Assembly (NCBI GenBank): GCA_029851945.1
Contig: JARKUZ010000033.1
Location: 1 to 64,000 of the forward strand
DNA length: 64,000 nt
Origin: Terrisporobacter sp.
Lineage (GTDB): Bacteria > Bacillota_A > Clostridia > Peptostreptococcales > Peptostreptococcaceae
Reading direction: 5' to 3'
The notes beneath the pieces are model-generated. The model ran no database searches, had not been told where the DNA came from, and was given only the letters and a program-made list of their open reading frames with translations. The position numbers and the translations under genes are program-made. Positions 8,683-18,204 of the stretch are shown here, piece after piece (positions within the stretch are counted from its first letter, which is position 1; the number at the start of each line of letters is the position of its first letter).

Positions 8683-10296
8683 TTATTTCCATGACCATTC
8701 TGTAACATTGTCAAATATTCTTCCTCCATGAGGTTGAACAACTGGATCTCCTATATCAAATCCTTCACTTACTATATATACATGATTAGCATTGACTAAC
8801 CAACAATAAGGAGCATCACCTATTGCAGAAGCACCTGTTTTGCCATCCCATTGTGCTTTTTGCCAGTATTGTAAAGCTTCTTCTTCATTGTCACAATATA
8901 ATGCTTTATCTATATATGAATCTACTGTATCATTTTGATAAAAGCCTGCATTATCCCATTCAACTGGAGTATTTGCAGCTCCACCATAGTATAAGTTGTA
9001 TAATTCAGATGGATCTCCTGAACCAAATCCAAACAATACAGCTTCTTTATGAACATCTGCAATTATTGTATCCCAAGTTCTTTCTTCTAAAGTAACTTCT
9101 ATACCTATTTCTTTTGCTAAGTTTTGGAATTCTAATCCTAACTCTTGTCTATAATTTCCTGCAGTATATAATAATTTAAATGATGCTTTTTGGCCATCTT
9201 TCTCAACTATTCCATCATTATCTGTATCTTTCCATCCACCATCAGCTAAAATCTTTTTAGCTTCTTCTTTATTGTTATAAGATTTTTCATCTAACACTGT
9301 TTCTTTATTTAACCAAGGCATTTTCTCAAGACCAGTAGTTGATACTGTTCCATATCCATTTAAAACTCCATCTACCATACCCTGTCTATCAACAGCTGTA
9401 TTTAAAGCTTTTCTTATAGCTATATCACTAGTTACGTTATTTCCAATTTCATTTCCGCTTTTAGTTTTCTTACCTGTATTTGGAACCATCGGGAATTCAA
9501 CACCATAAGTTTCTATACTTTCAATATTTAGTATTTTAGTACCTTCAACTTCTTCTTTTGCAAGCTCCCCATTTATTGAGGCCATATCCACTTCTCCAGA
9601 TTTTACAGCAGCATAAGCAGCATCTGTATCTAAGAATACCATAGTTAATTTTTTAATATTTGCTTTATCTCCATAATAATCTTCATTAGCTTCTGCTATA
9701 ACTTGTTGACCTTTATCCCATTGAACAAACTTATATGGCCCACTACCTATTGGATTATCTTTAAAGCTATCATTATATGCATGCTTTGGAACTATTCCAC
9801 ATGCTCCTAATTTTTCAATAAATGTTGACATTGGTCTTTCCAATGTAAATTCAACTGTATAGTCATCAGTAGCCTCTACTTTTTTTATCATAGTTAAATC
9901 AATTTCTGTGCTACTTTCTTTAGTTGTTTCATATGTAAAAGCAACATCTTCTGCAGTAACAGGCTTTCCATCTGTAAACTTAGCATCATCTCTTAAAGTT
10001 ACAGTCCATTTTAACTTATCATCAGATACTTTGTAATCTTTTGCTAAATCATTTTCCCATCCTAATTCCTTATCCCTTTTTAATAATGTCGAGAAAAATA
10101 CTTTAGTTATTGAGCCATGTCCCCCTGTTATAGCATCAAATCCTGCTTCTGGTTCTGCTCCAACAGCTACAACTAGCTCATTATTTTCCTTTCTTTGCTC
10201 TACACCTGAAGTAGATGATGTATTTGAACATCCACTTAAAGCCCCCACTAATAATACCATTGATAATAACTTCGCAATATTTTTCTTAAGTTTCAT
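8683..10296 (-). CDS. ABC importer extracytoplasmic solute-binding lipoprotein (SBP_bac_5)
   Basis: 537 residues. The signal peptide ends in a lipobox (VLLVGALSGC), so the mature protein is lipid-anchored outside the membrane. The SBP_bac_5 fold is recognisable from DAKFTDGKPVTAEDVAFTYE, GSGPYKFVQWDKGQ and IRKALNTAVDRQGMV. First gene of a binding protein-permease-permease-ATPase-ATPase operon, the NikABCDE/Opp order. The ATG at 10296 is preferred over a TTG three codons earlier because of its spacing from GGGGGAG. Ligand unknown; nickel, a metallophore or peptides all fit, and no metal riboswitch was recognised upstream. Confidence 0.87.
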   Translation of the reverse strand: MKLKKNIAKLLSMVLLVGALSGCSNTSSTSGVEQRKENNELVVAVGAEPEAGFDAITGGHGSITKVFFSTLLKRDKELGWENDLAKDYKVSDDKLKWTVTLRDDAKFTDGKPVTAEDVAFTYETTKESSTEIDLTMIKKVEATDDYTVEFTLERPMSTFIEKLGACGIVPKHAYNDSFKDNPIGSGPYKFVQWDKGQQVIAEANEDYYGDKANIKKLTMVFLDTDAAYAAVKSGEVDMASINGELAKEEVEGTKILNIESIETYGVEFPMVPNTGKKTKSGNEIGNNVTSDIAIRKALNTAVDRQGMVDGVLNGYGTVSTTGLEKMPWLNKETVLDEKSYNNKEEAKKILADGGWKDTDNDGIVEKDGQKASFKLLYTAGNYRQELGLEFQNLAKEIGIEVTLEERTWDTIIADVHKEAVLFGFGSGDPSELYNLYYGGAANTPVEWDNAGFYQNDTVDSYIDKALYCDNEEEALQYWQKAQWDGKTGASAIGDAPYCWLVNANHVYIVSEGFDIGDPVVQPHGGRIFDNVTEWSWK

Positions 10297-10353
10297 CTTA
10301 CTCAAACTCCCCCTTATTTTAACTTATAATACAATTTGTACATTAATATGAAC

Positions 10354-10394
10354 AAAAAAAGCCATGAAAGTGTACTAACCTTCATGGCTTTTTT
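10354..10394 (-). terminator. Hairpin terminator between membrane-protein gene and ABC operon
   Basis: Arms AAAAAAGCCATGAA (10355-10368) and TTCATGGCTTTTTT (10381-10394). On the minus strand the hairpin is followed by a T7 run. It ends transcription from the 10486-11505 gene and lies about 60 bases before the binding-protein start, so it could also act as an attenuator for that operon. Confidence 0.75.
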
Positions 10395-10485
10395 AATCAT
10401 TCTTTGATTATATTTTGTATTCAATTACGATAAAATTGTAGCATTATCTTTTGTGGTTCGCAACATATTATAGTATTTTAATATA

Positions 10486-11505
10486 TTAAATTTTATAATT
10501 TTCTAAAAGCTTATTTGTATTGACATCTACTATGTATTTTTGTTTCAATCTTAAATTAAATTTCTTATCTAAAATAATAGATATAATTACATATATTAAT
10601 ACTGTAATTTTAAATATATTCACTAATAATAAAATACTTAGCATTAAGTAAAGTAAACTCAAACTTCTTTTTCTGAATTTAGCATTTATATAATTTCCTA
10701 TAATTAAATAAACATCTCTTATAACAAAATAATAACAAAGATATTCTGTACAAATAGAGATAGTTTTTAAATATACATTATGAAATTCTATATTAGCTAA
10801 ATTAAATATACTTATAATAACAATATATAAAAGAGCTAAGTAAAAACTTTTCTTTTTAATACTCATAAAGCTACCATAAGTTTTAAGACTTCTCATCATA
10901 AAGTATTTTCGTTTTTCTATTTTATTTAATAATTTCAACCTTTTACCACATATAAGAGATATAAAATATACACTAAAAAACATACCAAAAGGAAAAATAG
11001 CTATAAGTAAATAATATATGATACTAAAGTTTATATTCTCCATATAAGGTAATATAAGTGATAATTCTTTAGGCTTACTCATTATGTAATCAATATACCC
11101 CTGAAACTCTTCCATAAAGCTATATCCAATTAAATTCCTAGCATATATATCTATTAAAACCATAAATATAAGTCCTAAGATGGATCCTAAAAATAAGTCA
11201 TCAAATATTCCATTTGGTTTAAAAAGTAAATATCCACATAGTATTCCAAGTAAGAAGTTTTGACTTACTAAAATTCCAGTGGCAAAATCTCCTAAAACAA
11301 AAATTATTATGATAGTACTTGTAATACCTGATAATAAAGTGTATTTTAAATCACACCTAAAATAAATCAATGCAAATATTATTGGTACCCCAAAATCCAA
11401 ATATATTCCATAACCAACTCCTGTTGTTAATGCAATTATTGTTAACACTATAAAAGCTGAAGATAGTATTGCAGCCTCCGTTAGTTTTTTTACTGAACTA
11501 TTCAA
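10486..11505 (-). CDS. YybS-like (DUF2232) polytopic membrane protein
   Basis: 339 residues with eight or more hydrophobic segments. The N-terminal portion (TEAAILSSAFIVLTIIAL, later FGVPIIFALIYFRC) and the overall length resemble the YybS/DUF2232 family, whose fold is related to ECF transporter S components. Function and substrate are unknown. It starts with TTG at 11505, with GGAGG about 9 bases upstream. Single gene divergent from the LysR regulator that follows; the two share a 105-base promoter gap. Confidence 0.6.
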   Translation of the reverse strand: MNSSVKKLTEAAILSSAFIVLTIIALTTGVGYGIYLDFGVPIIFALIYFRCDLKYTLLSGITSTIIIIFVLGDFATGILVSQNFLLGILCGYLLFKPNGIFDDLFLGSILGLIFMVLIDIYARNLIGYSFMEEFQGYIDYIMSKPKELSLILPYMENINFSIIYYLLIAIFPFGMFFSVYFISLICGKRLKLLNKIEKRKYFMMRSLKTYGSFMSIKKKSFYLALLYIVIISIFNLANIEFHNVYLKTISICTEYLCYYFVIRDVYLIIGNYINAKFRKRSLSLLYLMLSILLLVNIFKITVLIYVIISIILDKKFNLRLKQKYIVDVNTNKLLENYKI

Positions 11506-11610
11506 TTTTTATGCCTCCAAAAACTTTTAAATTAAGTTTAGTATACCACTTTTTACATACTTTATCTGTTATAATATATCATATAATTCATTTTTGGGGG
11601 GATTAAAAAT

Positions 11611-12573
11611 ATGACTTTTGAACAACTAAAGTCTTTTTTAGCCATAGTAAAATATAAGCATTTTACATTAGCATCACAGGAATTATACATTTCTCAATCG
11701 TCAATATCAAAACATATTAAATCATTGGAAAAAGAATTAGGCGTAGAACTTTTTAATAGACAGCATAGAAGTATAAAGCTTACTGATGCAGGAGAAGATT
11801 TTTATAAATTTGCTAATAAATCTATGTTGGACTATAAAAATATCATATTTAATATGAAAAAATACTCATGTGATGAAAGTAGTTCTATTTCTATTGGTGT
11901 TACAGACACTTTAGTTGAATATGGACTAGCTACTCTTATTAGTGACTTTCAGCAACAACACCCGCATATCCAAATCAACTTAATTGAAAGACCTAATAAT
12001 AAAATAGTAGAACATTTAAAAAACTCTATTATTAACTTAGGCTTTATAAATCCTTATTATGAATACAAAAACATTTTGAATCTTGATAAAATAATAAGTG
12101 ATGATTTAGTATTAGTAACATCAAAAAAACATACTTTATCTGATAAATCTGAAGTAGATATTTATAATACTTCAAAGGAAAGATATCTTTGCATAAATGG
12201 TGATTATTATACGCGTAATGTATTTTTAAATACATGGGGAAATTTAAATTATTTTCCAAATACATCTTACATAGAAAGTCAAACTAAAACATTGTTAGCT
12301 TTAGTCTCTGAAAATATAGGAATTACTCTACTTCCATATCAAGTTGCTAATTCCTATAAAAATAATGTTGATAGTTCTATTCATATTTGTAAACTAAAAA
12401 ATGATTTTTCTGCTAATATATTTTTATCACAATTAAAAAATAAAAAACTTAGTAAAAATGAAATCTTATTTAAAAATTTTGTAGTTAAATGGTTTATTAA
12501 TTATAGAAATAAAAAATTCGCTTCGCTCATGTCGCCAACGACTTCGTCCGTTGCTCAAGAAATAATGTTGTGA
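11611..12573 (+). CDS. LysR-family transcriptional regulator
   Basis: 320 residues. The N-terminal winged HTH (residues 1-60) has FLAIVKYKHFTLASQELYIS and QSSISKHIKSLEKELGVELF, and is followed by a periplasmic-binding-like LysR substrate domain. GGGGGG lies 8 bases before the ATG. The last about 17 codons are encoded by the dispersed repeat at 12511-12560, so the native protein probably ended at WFINYRNKK or shortly after. Target and coinducer are unknown; it is divergent from the YybS-like gene, a possible target. Confidence 0.88.
   Translation: MTFEQLKSFLAIVKYKHFTLASQELYISQSSISKHIKSLEKELGVELFNRQHRSIKLTDAGEDFYKFANKSMLDYKNIIFNMKKYSCDESSSISIGVTDTLVEYGLATLISDFQQQHPHIQINLIERPNNKIVEHLKNSIINLGFINPYYEYKNILNLDKIISDDLVLVTSKKHTLSDKSEVDIYNTSKERYLCINGDYYTRNVFLNTWGNLNYFPNTSYIESQTKTLLALVSENIGITLLPYQVANSYKNNVDSSIHICKLKNDFSANIFLSQLKNKKLSKNEILFKNFVVKWFINYRNKKFASLMSPTTSSVAQEIML
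12511..12560 (+). repeat. Dispersed repeat copy A, at 3' end of LysR gene
   Basis: Begins with AAAAAATTCGCTTCGCTC, then ATGTCGCCAACGA, and ends in TTGCTCAAGA. It shares its start, core and end with copies at 54027-54098 and 57436-57512, but lacks about 27 bases of the middle. It is noticeably richer in G+C than its surroundings and adds codons to the LysR reading frame. Confidence 0.75.
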
Positions 12574-12613
12574 TTATAAATCATCTGAATTGCGGATAAT
12601 TTGTATTCCATTA

Positions 12614-12661
12614 GTATATAAAAAAGAAGTTGTGTTTAAACACAACTTCTTTTTTATATAC
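12614..12661. terminator. Bidirectional terminator, perfect 24-bp palindrome
   Basis: A 48-base perfect palindrome centred on GTTTAAAC, with A6 and T6 runs in the arms. It lies between the convergent LysR gene and the DtxR-family gene. Confidence 0.88.
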
Positions 12662-12663
12662 AT

Positions 12664-13140
12664 TCATAATTCCATATTATCATTTTCATCTTGATATAGT
12701 TGTAGTCTTTCAAAAATATCTTCATTTTCATAAAAAAAGTTTATAAGATTTTCTAATTTAATTAATGTTTCAATATTTATAGTATGTTCTATTTTTTCAG
12801 TTTCTTCATGCAAAGAATTTTCTATACCTATAATTTTTAAAAATTCTCTTATAATATTATGTCTTTTTAAAAGATTTTCACCCAGGCTTATACCTCTATC
12901 TGTCAAATAGATGTAGCCATATTTTCTATAAATTAATATATTCTTTTCATCTAATTTCTTAATCATTTTTGTTACTGAAGGCGGTTTTATATTTAATTTT
13001 CTTGAAATATCTTTAACCTGTATATTGTTATTTTCTAAACTTAACCTATAAATCATTTCTATATAGTCTTCTTCACTGGGTGTTAAATTATTATTTTTCA
13101 TATATTCATTAAACGTATAATAGTCTTCTCTTCTATCCAC
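12664..13140 (-). CDS. DtxR/MntR-family metal-dependent transcriptional repressor
   Basis: 158 residues: N-terminal winged HTH (EEDYIEMIYRLSLENNN, KPPSVTKMIKKLDEKN), then the dimerisation/metal-binding domain with RHNIIREFLKIIG and HEETEKIEHTIN, where E and H ligands sit. GTG at 13140 is taken as the start because AGGGGGT lies 7 bases upstream; the in-frame ATG 10 codons earlier has no site. It is divergent from feoAB, and is therefore the likely Fe(II)- or Mn(II)-responsive repressor of ferrous iron uptake and perhaps of itself. Confidence 0.85.
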   Translation of the reverse strand: MDRREDYYTFNEYMKNNNLTPSEEDYIEMIYRLSLENNNIQVKDISRKLNIKPPSVTKMIKKLDEKNILIYRKYGYIYLTDRGISLGENLLKRHNIIREFLKIIGIENSLHEETEKIEHTINIETLIKLENLINFFYENEDIFERLQLYQDENDNMEL

Positions 13141-13237
13141 AAATACACCCCCTATAATTTTATATTTCAAAGTATCTTATTTATTACAAAACTAGTAACA
13201 AATTTTATGAAAAATACATATGTTTAAATTAAGAAAG

Positions 13238-13251
13238 TTAGCTAAGGCTAA
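13238..13251 (+). promoter_or_regulatory. Candidate DtxR-family operator upstream of feoA
   Basis: TTAGC-TAAG-GCTAA, a perfect 5-4-5 inverted repeat about 20 bases before the feoA start. It resembles the half-sites of DtxR/IdeR boxes and lies next to the DtxR-family gene. Assignment is by inspection only. Confidence 0.4.
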
Positions 13252-13270
13252 AATTTATGGAGGTTCAACA

Positions 13271-13498
13271 ATGAAAAAGCTTACAGACATAGATATAAAA
13301 AATACTGTTAAAGTAGAAGGTCTACTTTCTACTGGTAATTTAAAAGAAAGAATGTTAGCTCTTGGTCTTACTGAGGGTGCTGAAATAAACGTATTAAGAA
13401 AAGGACCTAAAAATAATTTAACAGTTTACAACATTAGGGGAAGTAAGATTGCTTTAAGAAAAGAAGAAAGTAATTTAATATTAGTTTCTGAAATTTAA
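13271..13498 (+). CDS. feoA: FeoA ferrous iron transport protein
   Basis: 75 residues with an SH3-like FeoA fold: KERMLALGLTEGAEINVLRKGP and the C-terminal KIALRKEESNLILV. Cytoplasmic partner of FeoB, thought to modulate its GTPase/transport activity. The ATG at 13271 follows GGAGG by 7 bases; a longer in-frame reading from 13220 would overlap the candidate operator and has no ribosome site. It sits 27 bases before feoB. Confidence 0.9.
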   Translation: MKKLTDIDIKNTVKVEGLLSTGNLKERMLALGLTEGAEINVLRKGPKNNLTVYNIRGSKIALRKEESNLILVSEI

Positions 13499-13525
13499 AA
13501 TTTTTATTTTAGGGGGATTACAAAT

Positions 13526-15646
13526 ATGGGGTTGACACAACAGTCTACTAAAATAAAGTCTCTTGAAGACATTTTTGATATAGAAAAAAAAGATAATGAA
13601 TTTATGATTGCCTTAGCTGGTAATCCAAATACAGGCAAGAGTACGGTTTTTAATTATTTAACAGGTCTAAAGCAACATACAGGAAATTGGCCTGGTAAAA
13701 CTGTTTGTACAGCGAGGGGCGATTTTACTTATAAAGATGTCAATTACTCTCTCATAGATTTACCTGGTACCTACTCTTTATTTCCTTTGTCTCAAGAGGA
13801 AATAGTTGCTCGTGATTTTATATGTTTTGGTAATCCAGATGCTGTTATTGTTGTTTGTGATAGTACTTGTATAGAAAGAAATTTAAATCTTGTTTTTCAA
13901 GTTATGGAACTTACAGATAAGGTAATTTTATGCTTAAATTTATTAGATGAAGCAAAAAAGAAAGGTATTGAAATAAATAAGGATAAACTAGAAAAAAAAC
14001 TTGGAATACCAGTGGTATTGACAGCGGCAAGAAGTGGGATAGGAATGGATGATCTACAAAAAACATTAAATAAAGTTGTAAAAAATGAGTATAAATTTGA
14101 TAATAAACCAGTTTATTATGATGATGAAATAGAAAGTATGATTAATTCAATCAAAGAAGAATTATTAAATATAATACCTGATATTAATCCTAGATGGTTA
14201 GGTTTAAGATTAATTGATGGAGATGAAAGTATTTTTAATTCCTTAAATGATTATACAAAAAGTAATATTATAGATGACTTAAAAAATATAAAATCTAAAC
14301 TTCCTGATGTATTTGATAAAAGTAAAATTAGGAGTCACTTTAGCAAAACCATATATGATTATGCAAAAAACATAAGCGATGATGTAGTTACAGTAATAGA
14401 GAAAGATGCTCTAGATAAGGATGAAAAAATAGATAGAGTTGTTTCTTCTAAAACTTTAGGTATCCCTATCATGCTTCTATTACTTTGCGGAGTTCTTTGG
14501 ATTACTATAGAAGGAGCTAACGTTCCATCAAGCATGCTTTCAGATTTGCTTTTTAGCATAGAACCAAGTATTTATAATCTATTTAATAATATAGGTTTTC
14601 CCGTATGGCTAAATGAAATGCTCACTTATGGCATGTACAGAACTTTAGCTTGGGTTGTTTCTGTTATGCTTCCACCTATGGCTATATTCTTCCCTTTATT
14701 CACATTAATGGAAGATTTAGGGTATCTTCCTAGAGTTGCATTTAATCTTGATCATTTATTCAAAAAAGCATGCTGTCACGGCAAACAGTGCCTTACTATG
14801 TGTATGGGGTTTGGTTGCAATGCTGCCGGAATAATAGGTTGTAGAATAATAGACTCTCCTCGTGAAAGATTGATAGCCATATTAACTAATAACTTTGTTC
14901 CTTGTAATGGACGATTCCCAACACTAATAGCTATTTCAACCATATTCTTCAGTTCCGTTATTGGAAGTAATTTTTTATCAAGTAGTGTTACTGCCCTTTC
15001 AATCACATTTTTGATAATTATTGGTGTTCTTACAACTTTATTAGTTTCTTATATATTATCTAAGACACTTTTAAAAGGAGTACCTTCAACTTTTACTTTA
15101 GAACTACCCCCTTATAGAGCTCCTCAAATAGGTAGGGTAATTTATACTTCTATAATTGATAGAACCTTATTTGTTCTTAGAAGATCCGTTGTAGTTGCTA
15201 TTCCAGCTGGTATTATCACATGGATATTCGCTAATATATATATTGGTGATATGAGTATACTATCTCATGTAGCTAGTTTCCTAGATCCTTTAGGAAAATT
15301 AATAGGTCTTGATGGCTTTATACTTCTAGCATTCATCTTAGGATTCCCAGCTAACGAAATAGTAGTTCCTATTTTAATAATGAGCTACTTGGCAACTGGT
15401 AAAATGATTGAATTTGATGAGTTATCTGCCCTTGGTGAGCTATTAAGAGATAATGGATGGACTTATTTAACTGCATTAAATATGATGTTATTTAGTTTAC
15501 TTCACTGGCCATGTGCTACTACTTTGTTGACAATAAAAAAAGAAACTAACAGTACTAAGTGGACTATTCTAGGGTTTGTAATTCCTACTGTTATAGCTTT
15601 TGTAGTTTGTTTTATTACTGCAACAGTCTATCGTATCTTTATATGA
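13526..15646 (+). CDS. feoB: FeoB ferrous iron transporter
   Basis: 706 residues. N-terminal G domain: G1 GNPNTGKST near residues 33-41, switch I region TGNWPGKT, G3 DLPGTYS, G4 as NLLDEAKKKG. A helical spacer follows, then the membrane part with two gate repeats containing CCHGKQCLTMCMGFGCNA and GFPANEIVVPI. It imports Fe(II) across the cytoplasmic membrane. AGGGGG lies 10 bases before the ATG. No feoC follows; the operon ends at the terminator at 15660. Confidence 0.95.
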   Translation: MGLTQQSTKIKSLEDIFDIEKKDNEFMIALAGNPNTGKSTVFNYLTGLKQHTGNWPGKTVCTARGDFTYKDVNYSLIDLPGTYSLFPLSQEEIVARDFICFGNPDAVIVVCDSTCIERNLNLVFQVMELTDKVILCLNLLDEAKKKGIEINKDKLEKKLGIPVVLTAARSGIGMDDLQKTLNKVVKNEYKFDNKPVYYDDEIESMINSIKEELLNIIPDINPRWLGLRLIDGDESIFNSLNDYTKSNIIDDLKNIKSKLPDVFDKSKIRSHFSKTIYDYAKNISDDVVTVIEKDALDKDEKIDRVVSSKTLGIPIMLLLLCGVLWITIEGANVPSSMLSDLLFSIEPSIYNLFNNIGFPVWLNEMLTYGMYRTLAWVVSVMLPPMAIFFPLFTLMEDLGYLPRVAFNLDHLFKKACCHGKQCLTMCMGFGCNAAGIIGCRIIDSPRERLIAILTNNFVPCNGRFPTLIAISTIFFSSVIGSNFLSSSVTALSITFLIIIGVLTTLLVSYILSKTLLKGVPSTFTLELPPYRAPQIGRVIYTSIIDRTLFVLRRSVVVAIPAGIITWIFANIYIGDMSILSHVASFLDPLGKLIGLDGFILLAFILGFPANEIVVPILIMSYLATGKMIEFDELSALGELLRDNGWTYLTALNMMLFSLLHWPCATTLLTIKKETNSTKWTILGFVIPTVIAFVVCFITATVYRIFI

Positions 15647-15659
15647 TAGCACTCATTTA

Positions 15660-15709
15660 AAATAAAAAACTATATATAATCTTAATATAATATATATAGT
15701 TTTTTATTT
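15660..15709 (+). terminator. Terminator of feoAB
   Basis: An 18-bp AT-rich stem (15660-15677 with 15692-15709), ending with T6 in the 3' arm, just downstream of the feoB stop. Confidence 0.75.
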
Positions 15710-15889
15710 TTCAATTTTATTTATAAATAATTTTTCTATTTTAAATTATATATTAAAATTATTTATTTAAATATCGTTATCTATTATAAAAATTTTGCTA
15801 ATCAATATAATGATACAATATATTCATTGTAAATATGTTAACATCTACTATAGACTAAATTATAGGTTTAAGAATATATCCTTATTAAT

Positions 15890-16921
15890 CTATAAAAATA
15901 TACTTATAAGTATCACTGCAGAAACTATTTGTAAAATTCCTACAAATAAACCATATAATGATACATTTTTCCCTTGTTTAATTAAGTCTCTAACATTAAC
16001 TCTTAAACCTATAGCTGCCAATGCTATAATTTCAAGTATATGGCTAGTTTCCTTAAATATTAATGAAATACTATCTGGTATTATATTAGTAGAAAATAAT
16101 CCACACATTATGAAGAATCCTACTACATACCAAGGTACTTTTATCTTTTTAGTTTTAACATCGCTTACTTCTTCATCAAGAATTTCTTTATTTGTTTTAT
16201 GTTTTATATGACCAAAGACAAATACAACTACTACTAAAAATATAATACGAACTATTTTAAATATAGTAGATAAATCTTTTACTCCTTCACTGACCATAGC
16301 CCCACTGGCAACAACTTGTCCTACAGATTGTAAAATACCACCTATCATTCCCGAAGTTTGTAATACCTCATTATTATATAAAAATCCAGTAATAACTGGT
16401 AGTAAAAACATTAAAAATATACCAGTTACATTTACTATAGTAATTGATATTCCCTTATCTTTATCATCTGCATCAATTACCGGGGCAGTTGCTGCAATAG
16501 CTGAAGATCCACATACTGCATTACCACTAGCCATTAAAAATCTAAAATTTTGATCAAAGCCTAATTTTCTGCCTATATATAATGCTCCTACTATAGTTGC
16601 TGTCATTTGTAATACTATAAATATAACGCCAAAAACTCCTATCTCACCTATAGTTTGTATACTAAGAGTCCCTCCCAGTAGAACAATTGAATAAGATAAC
16701 AAGTCTGATTCTGAAAATTTATATCCTTTTTGAAAAACCTTCTGGTTTAAAAAAACATTACCTACAAACATGCCAAGAAAAATCGCTATGGAAGCTGCTC
16801 CTAAACTAGGTACAAATTTTCCTAGAAACATACTTACTAGAGCAACTGAAGCTGCTACAGCTAATCCTGGTATAATATCTTTAATATTATTTTTAATCAA
16901 AATAATTTTTCTACTTAACAT
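15890..16921 (-). CDS. YeiH-family putative sulfate exporter (DUF/UPF0324 membrane protein)
   Basis: 343 residues and about ten hydrophobic helices. The family signature is NAVCGSSAIAATAPVIDADD near the middle, with GKFVPSLGAASIAIFLGM near the N-terminus and AAIGLRVNVRDLIKQG near the C-terminus. Inner-membrane protein; the sulfate/sulfonate export role is a family annotation rather than proven. GGAAAAGAG precedes the ATG at 16921. Divergent from a broken LysR gene, the usual YeiE/YeiH type neighbourhood. Confidence 0.85.
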   Translation of the reverse strand: MLSRKIILIKNNIKDIIPGLAVAASVALVSMFLGKFVPSLGAASIAIFLGMFVGNVFLNQKVFQKGYKFSESDLLSYSIVLLGGTLSIQTIGEIGVFGVIFIVLQMTATIVGALYIGRKLGFDQNFRFLMASGNAVCGSSAIAATAPVIDADDKDKGISITIVNVTGIFLMFLLPVITGFLYNNEVLQTSGMIGGILQSVGQVVASGAMVSEGVKDLSTIFKIVRIIFLVVVVFVFGHIKHKTNKEILDEEVSDVKTKKIKVPWYVVGFFIMCGLFSTNIIPDSISLIFKETSHILEIIALAAIGLRVNVRDLIKQGKNVSLYGLFVGILQIVSAVILISIFL

Positions 16922-17097
16922 ACATCTCTTTTCCTTTCTATTTGTTGTTTTTTATCCAAAATTAGTATAAACTTTTTTAATATGCATGTAAAATATGGAT
17001 TTTTAATAGTTATGATAAGAAAAATTTATGGTTATAATATTATAATTAAAAATAATTTATAGTTATATAAATAATGAAAATAATAGGAGGAACTCCA

Positions 17098-17983
17098 TTG
17101 ATTTGAAGAATTAAAAACATTTGTGTCAGTAGTAGAATTCAAAAATTTTACCAAAGCCGCACGTCACCTTAATATGTCTCAGCCTAATGTAAGTAATCAT
17201 ATAAAAAGTTTAGAAAAATATTTTGACACAAAAATTATAGATAGGTCTATAAAACAAAAAAATTTTTATAACTGAAAATGGTCAAATTTTATATAAAAGA
17301 GCAAAAGAGATAATAAATATTTTAGATATGACTTCAAAAGAATTTGAAAGTTCATCAGGAGATATAAGTGTTCATTTAAGAGTTAGCGCTAGTCTTACTA
17401 TCGGTGAATATATACTACCAAAGTTTTTAAGTGAATTTACAAAGAAATATCCAAACGTATATATAGAAATATTAATAGAAAATACTAAATCAATATTCGA
17501 AAAAATTTCAAATGTATCTCTTGATATAGGTCTTGTTGAAGGAAATGTTTCATCTCCTACTCTAATACAAAGTTATTTTTACGAAGACAATATGGTAATA
17601 GCTCTCCCTAATAATAGTGAAATAAATGAAAAAGATCTTTCTTTTGATAATCTACAAAATCTAACTTGGATAGGTAGAGAAAATGGTTCTGGTACTAGGG
17701 AGTATTTAGATATTTTTTAAATAATAATAAAATACATCCTAAAAATATTATTGTCTTTGGAAGTAATTATGCTGTGAAAGAAGCTGTAAAAAATGGTTTA
17801 GGTGTTACATTTATATCAAGTTTAGTTGCTTATCCATCATATAAAAATAAAGAATTAAAAATAATTTATATTGATAATAACTTTACTCGTAATTTTTCTT
17901 ATATTATTTCAAATAATATAACACCATCAAAATCTAACTTACTTTTTATTAAGGAGTTAAAAGAGTTTGTTTCTAATATTTAA
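17098..17983 (+). pseudogene. LysR-family regulator (YeiE/CysL-like position), multiply frameshifted
   Basis: Read across frames this is a full-length LysR protein. The HTH (LKTFVSVVEFKNFTKAARHL, QPNVSNHIKSLEKYF) lies at 17107-17240 and the substrate domain at 17281-17983. Breaks: the TTG start at 17098 (after AGGAGG at 17085-17090) is out of frame with the HTH. An A7 run at 17256-17262 is one base short. A T6 run at 17713-17718 is one base short and gives a stop. The remaining sequence is well conserved, so these may be homopolymer errors rather than decay. Its position divergent from the YeiH-type exporter suggests it regulates that gene. Confidence 0.8.
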
Positions 17984-18204
17984 TAAAGAATTTATTTACT
18001 ATTTTTTTAATTCCTATTTATATAATAGTATATTATTTTTTATAATTTTCTGTAAGTTGTTGTAATAATATGTAATTTTTCCTCTATTGTTACTACTTTT
18101 ATGTCTTTCTTAATTTTTTATGTAGTTTTTTTCTTAATGAAAGAATTCAATAAATGTAGTACAATTCTCTTATTGAAAGATTTATAAGGGGGAGGTTGTA
18201 ATTT

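Noticed and set aside
5160..10296. Naming the ABC operon nikABCDE
   Set aside because: Gene order and the short last ATPase fit nickel transporters, but peptide and metallophore systems share them, and no diagnostic binding residues could be verified.
10354..10480. Possible metal riboswitch before the ABC importer operon
   Set aside because: The hairpin is explained as the terminator of the preceding gene, and the sequence upstream shows no recognised NiCo or other aptamer core.
15795..16211. Plus-strand open frame of 138 codons
   Set aside because: Antisense to the YeiH-type exporter, whose family motifs are clear; no Shine-Dalgarno for the plus frame.
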